Assembly: GCF_001718195.1 (NCBI RefSeq)
Contig: NZ_MCNV01000001.1
Span: 186,001-250,000, forward strand
Direction: 5' to 3'
Origin: Paraburkholderia nodosa
GTDB lineage: Bacteria; Pseudomonadota; Gammaproteobacteria; Burkholderiales; Burkholderiaceae
Length of the DNA: 64,000 bases
The number at the start of each line of letters is the position of its first letter. The stretch's first letter is position 1. The notes beneath the pieces were generated by a model. It did not search any database, had not been told where the DNA came from, and saw only the letters and a program-made list of their open reading frames with translations. Positions 16,888 through 25,906 of this stretch are shown piece after piece. A program made the translations under genes and the position numbers.

Positions 16888-19605
16888 ATGGCCCACAATC
16901 TCCACAAAACGCTAAAAGAATTCGACAGCGGTTCCGGCAAAGGCAAGTTCTACTCGCTGCCGCAACTCGGCAAGCAGCTTGGCGTGAAGATCAATCGTCT
17001 GCCGGTCTCGATTCGTCTGGTGCTCGAGTCTGTGCTGCGTAACTACGACGGCAAGAAGATCGCGGAAGAGCACATCGAGCAACTCGCGAACTGGAAGCCG
17101 AACGCCACGCGCGTCGACGAGATCCCGTTCGTGGTCGCCCGCGTCGTGTTGCAGGACTTCACCGGCGTGCCGCTGCTCGCCGACATCGCCGCCATGCGCG
17201 GCGTGGCCAAGCAGGTCGGAAAGGACCCGAAGGTCATCGAGCCGCTCGTGCCGGTGGATCTCGTCGTCGACCACTCGGTCCAGATCGACTACTTCCGCCA
17301 GAAAGACGCGCTCGACCTGAACATGAAACTGGAATTCCAGCGCAACAACGAGCGTTACCAGTTCATGAAGTGGGGCATGCAGGCGTTCGACACGTTCAAG
17401 GTCGTGCCGCCGGGCATCGGCATCGTCCACCAGGTGAACCTGGAATACCTCGCGCGCGGCGTGCACAAGAAGGCCGAAGGCGGCGATACCGTCTACTACC
17501 CGGACACGCTCGTCGGCACCGACAGCCACACCACGATGATCAACGGCATCGGCGTGGTGGGCTGGGGCGTGGGCGGCATCGAAGCGGAAGCCGGCATGCT
17601 CGGCCAGCCGGTGTACTTCCTCACGCCTGATGTGGTGGGCGTCGAGCTCAAGGGCAAGCTGCGCGAAGGCTGCACGGCAACCGACCTCGTGCTGACCATC
17701 ACCGAAATGCTGCGCAAGGAGAAGGTCGTCGGCAAGTTCGTCGAGTTCTTCGGCGAAGGCACGGCGTCGATCGGCGTGCCCGACCGCGCGACGATCGGCA
17801 ACATGGCGCCGGAGTACGGCGCGACGATGGGCTTCTTCCCCGTCGACGAAAAGACGATCGACTACTTCAAGGGCACGGGCCGCACGCAAGCCGAAATCGA
17901 GGCGTTCGCGAACTACTTCAAGGCGCAGGACCTCTTCGGCGTGCCGAAGGCCGGCGACATCGACTACACGAAGACGCTCGTCCTCGACCTCGGCACGGTC
18001 GCACCGTCGCTGGCCGGTCCGAAGCGCCCGCAAGACCGCATCGAAATCGGCAACGTGAAGTCGACCTTCACGGACCTGTTTTCGAAGCCGGTCGCGGAAA
18101 ACGGCTTCAACAAGAAGGCCGCCGACCTCTCCGCCGAATACGCGGCGGGCGACAAGGTCAAGCTGCACAACGGCGACGTGCTGATCGCCGCGATCACGTC
18201 GTGCACGAACACGTCGAACCCGAGCGTGCTGCTGGCCGCCGGTCTGCTCGCGAAGAAGGCCGTGGAAGCGGGCCTGACGGTCGCGCCGCACATCAAGACG
18301 TCGCTCGCGCCGGGATCGCGCATCGTCACCGAATACCTGACGAAAACGGGCCTGCTGCCATACCTCTCGAAGCTCGGCTTCGAACTCGCGGCATACGGCT
18401 GCACGACCTGTATCGGCAACGCCGGCGACCTGACGCCCGAACTGAACGAATCGATCGTCAAGAACGACGTCGTCGCGGCTGCGGTGCTCTCGGGCAACCG
18501 TAACTTCGAAGCGCGTATCCACCCGAACATCCGCGCGAACTTCCTGGCCTCGCCGCCGCTGGTGGTCGCATACGCGATCGCGGGCAACATCACGCGCGAC
18601 CTGATGACGGAACCGGTGGGCAAGGGCAACGGCGGCCGTGACATCTACCTCGGCGACATCTGGCCGACGAGCGACGAAGTCAACGCGCTGCTCAAGTTCG
18701 CGCTCGATCCGGACGCGTTCCAGAAGAACTACAGCCAGCTCACGAAGAAGGGCGACCTGTGGAGCAAGATCGAAGGCGAAGAAGGTCAGGTCTACGACTG
18801 GCCGAAGTCGACCTACATCGCCGAGCCGCCGTTCTTCGGCAGCGATTTTTCGATGACGCCGTCCTCGGGCGTGCCCGAAATCAAGGGCGCGCGCGCACTG
18901 GGCATCTTCGGTGATTCGGTCACGACCGACCACATCAGCCCGGCTGGCTCGATCAAGGAAGACTCGCCCGCAGGCAAGTGGCTGAAGGAAAACGGCGTGC
19001 AGAAGGCCGACTTCAACAGCTACGGCTCGCGCCGCGGCAACCACGACGTGATGATGCGCGGCACCTTCGCGAACGTGCGTATCAAGAACCTGATGATCCC
19101 GGCGAAGGCCGACGGCACGCGCGTGGAAGGCGGCCTGACGATCCATCAGCCGAGCGGCGAACAGCTCTCGATCTATGACGCAGCGATGAAGTACATCGAC
19201 GCCGGCACGCCGACCATGGTGTTCGCAGGCGAAGAGTACGGTACGGGTTCGTCGCGTGACTGGGCAGCCAAGGGCACGCAGCTGCTGGGCGTGAAGGCCG
19301 TGGTCGCACGCAGCTTCGAGCGTATCCACCGCTCGAACCTCGTTGGCATGGGCGTTCTGCCGCTGCAGTTCAAGGGTTCGGACAGCGTTCAGTCGCTCGG
19401 CCTGACCGGCGAAGAAACGTTCGACATCGAAGGCCTGACGGACGACTTCAAGCCGCAACAGGACCTGACGCTCGTGATCCACCACAAGGACGGCAAGGAC
19501 CAGCGCGTGCAGGTGCTGCTGCGCATCGACACGCCGATCGAAGTCGACTACTACAAGCACGGCGGTATTCTGCCGTTCGTGCTGCGCTCGCTGCTCGCGG
19601 CGTAA
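16888..19605 (+). CDS. acnA: Aconitate hydratase A
   Basis: A 905-residue aconitase that isomerises citrate to isocitrate through a [4Fe-4S] cluster. Cluster-ligand cysteines are in [10 protein letters not shown] and [12 protein letters not shown]. The substrate-binding [19 protein letters not shown] is near residue 210, and the swivel domain contains [15 protein letters not shown] and [19 protein letters not shown]. The length and domain order are those of the AcnA/IRP1 branch, not AcnB. AAGGA precedes the ATG. It is the last gene of the rightward TCA series and is closed by a strong terminator. AcnA-type enzymes are often stress-stable; iron control here is not evident from sequence. Confidence 0.96.
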   Translation: MAHNLHKTLKEFDSGSGKGKFYSLPQLGKQLGVKINRLPVSIRLVLESVLRNYDGKKIAEEHIEQLANWKPNATRVDEIPFVVARVVLQDFTGVPLLADIAAMRGVAKQVGKDPKVIEPLVPVDLVVDHSVQIDYFRQKDALDLNMKLEFQRNNERYQFMKWGMQAFDTFKVVPPGIGIVHQVNLEYLARGVHKKAEGGDTVYYPDTLVGTDSHTTMINGIGVVGWGVGGIEAEAGMLGQPVYFLTPDVVGVELKGKLREGCTATDLVLTITEMLRKEKVVGKFVEFFGEGTASIGVPDRATIGNMAPEYGATMGFFPVDEKTIDYFKGTGRTQAEIEAFANYFKAQDLFGVPKAGDIDYTKTLVLDLGTVAPSLAGPKRPQDRIEIGNVKSTFTDLFSKPVAENGFNKKAADLSAEYAAGDKVKLHNGDVLIAAITSCTNTSNPSVLLAAGLLAKKAVEAGLTVAPHIKTSLAPGSRIVTEYLTKTGLLPYLSKLGFELAAYGCTTCIGNAGDLTPELNESIVKNDVVAAAVLSGNRNFEARIHPNIRANFLASPPLVVAYAIAGNITRDLMTEPVGKGNGGRDIYLGDIWPTSDEVNALLKFALDPDAFQKNYSQLTKKGDLWSKIEGEEGQVYDWPKSTYIAEPPFFGSDFSMTPSSGVPEIKGARALGIFGDSVTTDHISPAGSIKEDSPAGKWLKENGVQKADFNSYGSRRGNHDVMMRGTFANVRIKNLMIPAKADGTRVEGGLTIHQPSGEQLSIYDAAMKYIDAGTPTMVFAGEEYGTGSSRDWAAKGTQLLGVKAVVARSFERIHRSNLVGMGVLPLQFKGSDSVQSLGLTGEETFDIEGLTDDFKPQQDLTLVIHHKDGKDQRVQVLLRIDTPIEVDYYKHGGILPFVLRSLLAA

Positions 19606-19658
19606 GTACGCAGTTTTTTGCAGGTGCCGCGCCCGGCAACGGGTGCGGTCACACTTGG

Positions 19659-19685
19659 AGCCCGACGCAAGTCGGGCTTTTTTTT
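19659..19685 (+). terminator. Rho-independent terminator after acnA
   Basis: AGCCCGAC (19659-19666) and GTCGGGCT (19671-19678) pair over 8 bp with a GCAA tetraloop, followed by nine T residues (19677-19685). This is a textbook intrinsic terminator. Confidence 0.92.
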
Positions 19686-19705
19686 CGACTGGGCTCCGGG
19701 TCGAG

Positions 19706-20320
19706 CTATTCGATCAGCTTGTTCAACGTCGCAAACTCGATCAGCGCCGCAAGCGACGACACGCCGAGCTTGTCCAGTACGCGGGTCTTGTAGGTGCTGA
19801 CGGTTTTATCGGAAAGCCCAAGCCGTGCCGCGATACCCTTGTTGCTCAAACCGCGCGCTAGATACTGCAGGACTTCGACTTCGCGAGGCGACAGCCCGTT
19901 GAGCGCGACGTCGCGTCCGCCGCCGCAGCTACCCGCCGGGAAGCAGTCGTAGCCGAGCAAGACCGCCTTGACCACACCGCACAGTTCCTCCACACCGCGA
20001 TTCTTGTTGACATAGCCGTTCGCGCCCGCGACGCGCGTGTGATTGGCCATGACCAGCTCGGGCTTCGCAGAGAGCACGAGAATGCGTGCGCCGGGCTGCG
20101 TCGTGCGAACGCCGCGGATCACGGAAAGGCCGTCGAGCTTCGGCAACTCGAGGTCGAGAATGACCAGATCGGGATGCAGTTGCTGGACGAGGCGCAGGCC
20201 CGCTTCGCCGTCGCTGCACTCGCCGACCAGTTCGTACTCCGTATTGAGCACGTTGGCGAGCATCTTCAGCACGATCGGATGGTCGTCGATGACGACGACG
20301 CGTTTCATTTTTTGTTCCAT
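19706..20320 (-). CDS. NarL/FixJ-family response regulator
   Basis: A 204-residue regulator with an N-terminal receiver (5-120) and a LuxR-type HTH at the C-terminus. Phospho-acceptor D56 is in VILDLELPKLDG, the acidic pair in VVVIDDHP, and LSAKPELV carries the switch Ser. The HTH has LSPREVEVLQYLARGLSNKG and LGLSDKTVSTYKTRVLDKL. The layout is that of BvgA/EvgA-type regulators. No kinase is adjacent, so it is an orphan here. Two start ATGs, 20320 and 20308, are possible; neither has a strong SD, though GGAA lies close before the second. It converges on acnA and diverges from the TetR gene. Confidence 0.9.
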   Translation of the reverse strand: MEQKMKRVVVIDDHPIVLKMLANVLNTEYELVGECSDGEAGLRLVQQLHPDLVILDLELPKLDGLSVIRGVRTTQPGARILVLSAKPELVMANHTRVAGANGYVNKNRGVEELCGVVKAVLLGYDCFPAGSCGGGRDVALNGLSPREVEVLQYLARGLSNKGIAARLGLSDKTVSTYKTRVLDKLGVSSLAALIEFATLNKLIE

Positions 20321-20449
20321 GGTGGCGTATTCGTTTGACCCTTCAGCGTGAATCTCACAGCCTGAACGACATGCCGGCAATTGTGTATAGGAAAGTTCTG
20401 AAAGAACCCGCAAGAAACTGTCGCAGGGTTAACCCATTGCTCTCATAGT

Positions 20450-20478
20450 TTGAATTTAACTAACGCGTGAATTAAAGT
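20450..20478 (+). promoter_or_regulatory. TetR-gene promoter overlapped by an imperfect palindrome
   Basis: TTGAAT (20450-20455) and TAAAGT (20473-20478) are 17 bases apart. The spacer and -10 box are covered by a 22-base palindrome at 20455-20476 with ACGCGT at its centre and TTTAA/TTAAA ends, 18 of 22 positions symmetric. The initiating ATG of the TetR gene is only 7 bases after the -10 box. The arrangement suggests autorepression and possibly a leaderless transcript. Confidence 0.55.
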
Positions 20479-20484
20479 AGAACG

Positions 20485-21222
20485 ATGATCACGCGCACCC
20501 GCACCGCTGCTGCTGCGGCCCGCCCGCGAGGCCGGCGCCCCGCCGCCGCCGACCTCGACATGCGCGAGCGGCTGCTCGCCAGCGCCACGCAACTGTTCGG
20601 CGAGCAAGGCATCGCGGCCACCACCATGGCGCAGATCGCCGAGGCCGCCGGCGTGACGTCCGCGATGGTTCACTACTACTTCACGAATCGCGAAAAGCTG
20701 CTCGACGCCGTGGTCGAGGAGCGCATCGCGCGCTCCATTGCCTTCGTGTGGGAGAGTGTGGATAGCGCTGACAGTGATCTCTCGCAAGATCCTCACGCGC
20801 TCGTGGAAGAACTAGTCGCGCGGCTCTTCGACGTCACCGCGCGCATGCCCTGGCTGCCGCCGCTCTGGCTGCGCGAAATCGTCAACGAAGGCGGCCTGCT
20901 GCGCGAGCGCATGCTCAAGCGTCTGCCCACCGAGCAGTTGCAACGTTTTGCCGCGCGCGTCAACGAGGCGCAGCGCGATGGCAGCGTCAACGCCGAACTG
21001 GAAGCTCCGCTGCTGTTCATCTCGATTCTCGCGCTCGTCATGCTGCCGCTCGCCACTTCGAAGCTCTGGCAAAGTGTGCGCGGCTTTCCGAAGATCGAGC
21101 GCGAGGCACTGCATCGCCATGTGAGCGCGCTGTTGAGCGCGGCCTTGCGGCCCGCGCCGCAGACCACGCGCGCGCGCCGCACGACGGGCTCGACGGGGAG
21201 CCGCAAGGGGGACGCGTCATGA
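20485..21222 (+). CDS. TetR-family regulator of the ABC exporter
   Basis: A 245-residue TetR repressor. The HTH is at about 27-72: LLASATQLFGEQGIAATTMA, then EAAGVTSAMVHYYFTNREKL, the classical TetR sequence ending in the YYF helix. The C-terminal ligand and dimer domain is of the CecR/YbiH-like type, with WLPPLWLREIVNEGGLLRER. It overlaps the membrane-fusion gene by 4 bases (ATGA), so repressor and exporter are one operon, and it most likely represses that operon through the palindrome at 20455-20476. No Shine-Dalgarno sequence precedes the ATG. The inducing compound is unknown. Confidence 0.9.
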   Translation: MITRTRTAAAAARPRGRRPAAADLDMRERLLASATQLFGEQGIAATTMAQIAEAAGVTSAMVHYYFTNREKLLDAVVEERIARSIAFVWESVDSADSDLSQDPHALVEELVARLFDVTARMPWLPPLWLREIVNEGGLLRERMLKRLPTEQLQRFAARVNEAQRDGSVNAELEAPLLFISILALVMLPLATSKLWQSVRGFPKIEREALHRHVSALLSAALRPAPQTTRARRTTGSTGSRKGDAS

Positions 21223-22169
21223 AGCGCCTCATTGCCGTCATATGCACCGCGTTGCTCGTGCTCGCCGCGTGTTCCAGGCACGGACCGGCTGGCTGGCAGG
21301 GCTATGCCGAAGGCGAGTACGTCTATCTCGCTTCTTCGCAGCCGGGCACGCTCACACACCTCGAAGTGCAACGCGGGCAGACTGTCGCCGCCAATGCGCC
21401 CGCCTTCGCGCTCGACTCCGTCGAGGAAGCGGCTGCGCGCGACGAGGCGCAGCATCGGCTGACGGCCGCACAGCAGCAGCTCGCCGACCTCCAGACGGGC
21501 AAGCGTCCGCCCGAAGTGCGCGTGACCGAGGCACAGCTCGCGCAGGCCGAGGCGAACGCGCGCAAGGCCGCGCTCCAGCTCACTCGCGACGAAACACAGC
21601 TTCGCGCGGGCGGTATTGCGCAGGCGCAGCTCGACGATTCGCGCGCGCAGGCTGCCTCCACGGCCGCCCAGGTGCGCGAGTTGCAAAACCAGGTGCGCGT
21701 GGCGAATCTGCCGGGACGTAGCGCGCAAATCGCCGCCCAGGCAGCCGACGTCGAGGCCGCGCGCGCCTCGCTCGCACAGGCGCAGTGGCGGCTCGACCAG
21801 AAGCGCGTGAGTGTGCCGAGCGGCGGCCTCGTCTACGACACGCTATTTCGTGTAGGCGAGTGGGTGCAGGCGGGCAACCCCGTCGTGCAGATGTTGCCGC
21901 CTCAGAACGTGAAGGTGCGCTTCTTCGTGCCGGAAACGATCGTCGGATCGCTCGCGCCCGGTCGCAAGGTGAACGTGCGCTGCGACGGCTGCGCCGCCCT
22001 GGTGCCCGCCACCATCACGTGGATATCGAACGCCGCCGAATATACGCCGCCCGTCATCTACAGCAACGAGAACCGCGCGAAGCTCGTTTTCATGATCGAG
22101 GCGCGGCCTTCCGCAGAAGACGCCGTGAAGCTGCATCCGGGCCAGCCGGTCGAGGTGACGCTTCAATGA
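21219..22169 (+). CDS. HlyD/YbhG-like periplasmic adaptor lipoprotein
   Basis: A 316-residue membrane fusion protein. MKRLIAVICTALLVLAAC is a lipoprotein signal with acceptor C18. A lipoyl-like half-motif (VYLASSQPGTLTHLEV) is followed by a long alpha-helical hairpin at about 70-195 rich in Ala, Gln and Glu, a second lipoyl half, and a beta-barrel with VRFFVPETIVGSLAPGRKV. This is the YbhG/EmrA-like adaptor that bridges an inner-membrane exporter to an outer-membrane factor. It overlaps the preceding TetR gene and the following ATPase gene by 4 bases each, implying coupled translation. Confidence 0.9.
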   Translation: MKRLIAVICTALLVLAACSRHGPAGWQGYAEGEYVYLASSQPGTLTHLEVQRGQTVAANAPAFALDSVEEAAARDEAQHRLTAAQQQLADLQTGKRPPEVRVTEAQLAQAEANARKAALQLTRDETQLRAGGIAQAQLDDSRAQAASTAAQVRELQNQVRVANLPGRSAQIAAQAADVEAARASLAQAQWRLDQKRVSVPSGGLVYDTLFRVGEWVQAGNPVVQMLPPQNVKVRFFVPETIVGSLAPGRKVNVRCDGCAALVPATITWISNAAEYTPPVIYSNENRAKLVFMIEARPSAEDAVKLHPGQPVEVTLQ

Positions 22170-23119
22170 GCACACCTGATCGATCCGCCGGCGACTACGC
22201 CATCGACGTGCGCAATCTCAACAAGCGTTTCGGCAGCAAGCATGTCGTCAACGACGTGTCGCTGCGTGTGGCGCGCGGCGAGATCTTCGGCTTTCTCGGC
22301 CCGAACGGCAGCGGCAAAACCACGTCGATCCGGCTCATGTGCGGGCTGCTCACGCCCGACTCGGGTTCGGGCACCTGCCTTGGCTACGACATCCTGCGCG
22401 AGAGCGCGCAAATCAAACGTCACGTCGGCTACATGACGCAGCGATTCTCGTACTGGGAAGACCTGACGATCCGCGAGAACCTCGACTTCGTCGCGCGCAT
22501 CTACGAGATGCCGAACCGGCGCGAAGCCGTCGACCGCGCACTCGAATCGCTCGGGCTCGCCAGCCGCGCGAGCCAGCTCACGGGTGCGCTTTCGGGCGGC
22601 TGGAAGCAGCGGCTCGCGCTCGCGGCCTGCATGCTGCACGAGCCCGAATTGCTGCTGCTCGACGAACCGACAGCGGGCGTCGATCCCACCGCACGCCGCG
22701 ACTTCTGGGAGGAGTTGCACCGGCTCGCCGCGCGGGGCATTTCGGTGCTCGTGAGCACGCATTACATGGACGAAGCCGAGCGCTGCCACAAGCTCGCCTA
22801 TATCGCCTACGGCAAGCTGCTCACGCAAGGCACCGCGGCCGAGGTGATCGCTGAACAGAACCTCGAAACGTGGGCGATTCATGGCGAGCGGCTCAGCGCA
22901 CTCGCCGCGCAGTTGCGCGACGCGCCGGGAATCGACCAGACGGTGGTGTTCGGCTCCGCGCTGCATGCGAGCGGACGCGATCACGCAGCGCTCGCCAAGG
23001 CGGTCGAGCGTGCCGTAGAAGGCCAGCCGCTGCGCGCGGAACGCATCGACACCGGTCTCGAAGATGTCTTCATCTACCTGATGAGCCATGCTCAGGACAA
23101 TTACGGGGTCACGTCGTGA
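22166..23119 (+). CDS. ABC exporter ATP-binding protein
   Basis: A 317-residue single nucleotide-binding-domain ATPase. Walker A is GPNGSGKTTS at 45-54, the Q-loop is in YMTQRFSYWEDL, the signature is LSGGWKQRLALA, Walker B is LLLLDEPTAGVDP, and the switch His is in VLVSTHYMDEAERC. It resembles half of Escherichia coli YbhF, which has two such domains in one chain. The ATG overlaps the stop of the adaptor gene (ATGA), and its own stop overlaps the permease start (GTGA). It should work as a homodimer with the permease next door. Confidence 0.93.
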   Translation: MSTPDRSAGDYAIDVRNLNKRFGSKHVVNDVSLRVARGEIFGFLGPNGSGKTTSIRLMCGLLTPDSGSGTCLGYDILRESAQIKRHVGYMTQRFSYWEDLTIRENLDFVARIYEMPNRREAVDRALESLGLASRASQLTGALSGGWKQRLALAACMLHEPELLLLDEPTAGVDPTARRDFWEELHRLAARGISVLVSTHYMDEAERCHKLAYIAYGKLLTQGTAAEVIAEQNLETWAIHGERLSALAAQLRDAPGIDQTVVFGSALHASGRDHAALAKAVERAVEGQPLRAERIDTGLEDVFIYLMSHAQDNYGVTS

Positions 23120-24258
23120 GCGCCTCGTTCCCGTTTTCCGTGGCGCGCTGGTGGAGCATCGTGCTCAAGGAGTTCCTGCAGCTCAAGCGCGACCGCATCA
23201 CGTTCGCGATGATCGTGGGCCTGCCGATCATCCAGCTCACGCTGTTCGGCTATGCGATCAACACCGACCCCAAGCACCTGCCCACGGCCATCGTCGTGCG
23301 CGAAGACAGCGTGTTCGCGCGCAGCTTCGTCGCCGGCATGCGTAACTCCGCCTATTTCGACGTGATCGAAACGCTGCCTGACGAAGCCTCGGCGCGTCAT
23401 GCGCTCGCGCGCGGCACGGTGCAGTTCGTGCTCAGCATTCCCGTCGATTTCTCGCGGCGCCTGCTGCGTGGCGAACGACCCTCGCTGCTCGTCGAAGCCG
23501 ACGCGAGCGATCCCACCGCCATCACCACCGCGCTCGCCGCGCTGCCCGGGCTTGTCGCGCCGGTGGCTGCGAAGGACCTCACCGGCCCGCTCGCGCATCT
23601 GAACGGCACGCCCGCCGCGTTCGACGTGCAGGTGCACCGGCTCTACAACCCCGAGGGCATCACGCAATACAACGTCGTGCCCGGGCTCATGGGCGTGATC
23701 CTCACGATGACAATGGTGATGATGACGGGCCTCGCCATCACGCGAGAGCGCGAGCGCGGCACGATGGAGAACCTGCTCGCGACGCCTGTGCTGCCCATCG
23801 AGGTGATGACGGGCAAGATCATTCCGTACGTGGCGATCGGGCTGATCCAGGCGACCATCATTGTGCTCGCCGCGCGCTACGTCTTTCACGTGCCGTTCGC
23901 GGGCGGTCTCGTCACGCTCTATCTTTCGGCGCTGCTGTTCATCGCCGCGAATCTCACGGTGGGCATCACGCTGTCGTCGCTCGCGCAAAACCAGTTGCAG
24001 GCCATGCAGCTGACGATGTTCTATTTTCTGCCAAGCCTGCTGCTCTCCGGCTTCATGTTCCCGTTCGGCGGCATGCCGCGCTGGGCGCAATGGCTCGGCA
24101 ATCTGCTGCCGCTCACGTATTTCAACCGGCTCGTGCGCGGCATCCTGCTCAAGGGCAACGGCTGGACCGACTTGTGGCCGGCGGTTTGGCCGCTCGCCGT
24201 CTTTACGGTCGCGGTCATGGCGATCGCCGTGCGCTTTTACCGGCGCACGCTCGACTAG
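23116..24258 (+). CDS. ABC-2 type exporter permease
   Basis: A 380-residue ABC-2 permease. The start is a GTG overlapping the ATPase stop by 4 bases. One N-terminal membrane helix (about 30-50) is followed by a large periplasmic domain of some 130 residues (LPTAIVVREDSVFARSFVAG onward), then five helices from about 185 to 375. MFPFGGMPRWAQWLGNLLPLTYF is the conserved end of the YhhJ/YbhR group (quoted here as positions 316-336 only in part: LPLTYFNRLVRGILLKG). Only one permease is encoded, so a homodimer is expected, in contrast to YbhS/YbhR pairs. Confidence 0.9.
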   Translation: MSASFPFSVARWWSIVLKEFLQLKRDRITFAMIVGLPIIQLTLFGYAINTDPKHLPTAIVVREDSVFARSFVAGMRNSAYFDVIETLPDEASARHALARGTVQFVLSIPVDFSRRLLRGERPSLLVEADASDPTAITTALAALPGLVAPVAAKDLTGPLAHLNGTPAAFDVQVHRLYNPEGITQYNVVPGLMGVILTMTMVMMTGLAITRERERGTMENLLATPVLPIEVMTGKIIPYVAIGLIQATIIVLAARYVFHVPFAGGLVTLYLSALLFIAANLTVGITLSSLAQNQLQAMQLTMFYFLPSLLLSGFMFPFGGMPRWAQWLGNLLPLTYFNRLVRGILLKGNGWTDLWPAVWPLAVFTVAVMAIAVRFYRRTLD

Positions 24259-24274
24259 CGCGAGGCACACGACC

Positions 24275-25786
24275 ATGACGCGCGACGCCACCGTTGCCCT
24301 CCTGCTTGTGCTCATGCTCGCGGGCTGCACCGTTGGCCCCGATTTCCACCCGCCTGCCGCGCCCGATGCCACGGGCTGGACGCGCGAGCCCGTGCCGGCA
24401 TCCACCGCCAGCGCCACCGGCCCCGGCGGCGGCGCGCAGACCTTCACGGCCGCGGAACACGCCTCAAACGATTGGTGGAAACAATATGGCAGCGCGCAGT
24501 TGAATGAACTCGTCGATCAGGCCTTGCGCGCGAGTCCCACGCTCGACTCGGCGCGCGCCAGGCTCGTGGAAGTGCGCGAAAACTACAACGCGCAGGCAGG
24601 CGCGACGAACTTTCCCTCTGTCGATCTGAAACTTTCCGGCACGCGCCAGAAAGTCGATCTCGCCGCTTTCGGCATTACGCAAGTGCCGAATCCGCCGCCG
24701 TTTACGCTCTACAACGCTTCGGTCAGCGTCTCGTACGTATTCGACTTGTTCGGCGCCAACCGTCGCGCGCTGGAATCCACGTTCGCGCAGGTCGATTATC
24801 AGGCGTACGAAATGGAGGCTGCGCGACTTTCGGTGGCCGCCAACGTGGTGTCCACCGCCATCCGCCGCGCATCGCTGCAACGCCAGATCGATCTCACCAC
24901 GCAACTCGCGCAGACGCAGGCGCGCCAGCTCGCGATCATGCAGGCACGCTACGCGGCCGGCGGTGTGGCGCAGATCGACCTGCGCAGCCAGCGCACCCTG
25001 CTCGCGCAAACGCGCGCCTCGCTGCCGCCGCTCGAAACGCAGCGCGCGGCTGCCGAGCATCAGCTCGCCACCCTGCTGGGCGTCGCGCCCGCGCGGTTCG
25101 CCGCGCCGCTCGATGCCCTTTCTCTCGATACGCTGCATCTGCCCGATACGGTTTCGCTCACTGTGCCTTCCACGCTGGCCCGCGAGCGTCCCGACATACG
25201 CGCCGCCGAGGCGCTGCTGCATCAGGCCGGCGCGAACGTGGGCGTAGCGACGGCGAATCTTTTTCCGCAGATCTCGCTCTCGGCCAGTATCGGGTCGGAG
25301 CGCACGCGTATCGAGGACGTCATCAGCGGACTGAACATCTGGAACGTCGGGCTCGGCCTCACGCAGCCGCTGTTCCATGGCGGCGAATTGCGCGCGAAGA
25401 AACGCGCGTCAGAAGCCGCCTATGAAGCCGCTTTCGCCGACTATCGGCAGACCGTTCTGCAGGCGCTGCAGCAGGTCGCCGACTCGCTGCAGGCGCTCCA
25501 GAACGATGCGACCGAACTGCAGGCGCGCGACGACGCCGCTCGCGAGGCCCAGGCCAACGCGGCGATCGCACAAACGCGCTACAACGCAGGCGGCGTGAGC
25601 GAGTTTTCGCTGATCGATGCGCAACGCCAGGCACTCCAGACCACGCTCGACCGCTCGCGCGTTCATGCGGATCGCCTGACCGACACCGCGGCGCTCTATC
25701 AAGCCCTCGGTGGCGCCCCGCTCCCCGGCACCGCGCCGCCAGGGCAAGGCAACGACACATCGGCGCCTGCCGCGACCGTCCGGTAA
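24275..25786 (+). CDS. Outer-membrane efflux lipoprotein (NodT/TolC family)
   Basis: A 503-residue outer-membrane factor. The lipobox LMLAGC sets acceptor C18, followed by the typical TVGPDFHPP. Two homologous halves (about 70-270 and 280-470) each carry long coiled helices and the barrel strands, with SVSYVFDLFGANRR in the first and NVGLGLTQPLFHGGELRAKK in the second. This is the RND/ABC-associated NodT subgroup. It begins 16 bases after the permease gene and completes a tripartite exporter with the three genes before it. The C-terminal 25 residues are Pro-, Gly- and Ala-rich. Confidence 0.93.
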   Translation: MTRDATVALLLVLMLAGCTVGPDFHPPAAPDATGWTREPVPASTASATGPGGGAQTFTAAEHASNDWWKQYGSAQLNELVDQALRASPTLDSARARLVEVRENYNAQAGATNFPSVDLKLSGTRQKVDLAAFGITQVPNPPPFTLYNASVSVSYVFDLFGANRRALESTFAQVDYQAYEMEAARLSVAANVVSTAIRRASLQRQIDLTTQLAQTQARQLAIMQARYAAGGVAQIDLRSQRTLLAQTRASLPPLETQRAAAEHQLATLLGVAPARFAAPLDALSLDTLHLPDTVSLTVPSTLARERPDIRAAEALLHQAGANVGVATANLFPQISLSASIGSERTRIEDVISGLNIWNVGLGLTQPLFHGGELRAKKRASEAAYEAAFADYRQTVLQALQQVADSLQALQNDATELQARDDAAREAQANAAIAQTRYNAGGVSEFSLIDAQRQALQTTLDRSRVHADRLTDTAALYQALGGAPLPGTAPPGQGNDTSAPAATVR

Positions 25787-25906
25787 CCTGGCCGCCCCAC
25801 GCGGCAACCATCAACTCGCGGCGGCAACCATTCGTTTCCTTTCGCTTGCACCGCGCCTGCGCGACAATGACCCTCCCCCTGCTCCATCCGCAAACGAGAG
25901 ACACGT

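Noticed and set aside
16912..19560. An 882-codon open frame antisense to acnA
   Set aside because: It mirrors acnA codon by codon, is rich in Arg, His and Val as expected from GC-rich antisense frames, and has no domain of its own.
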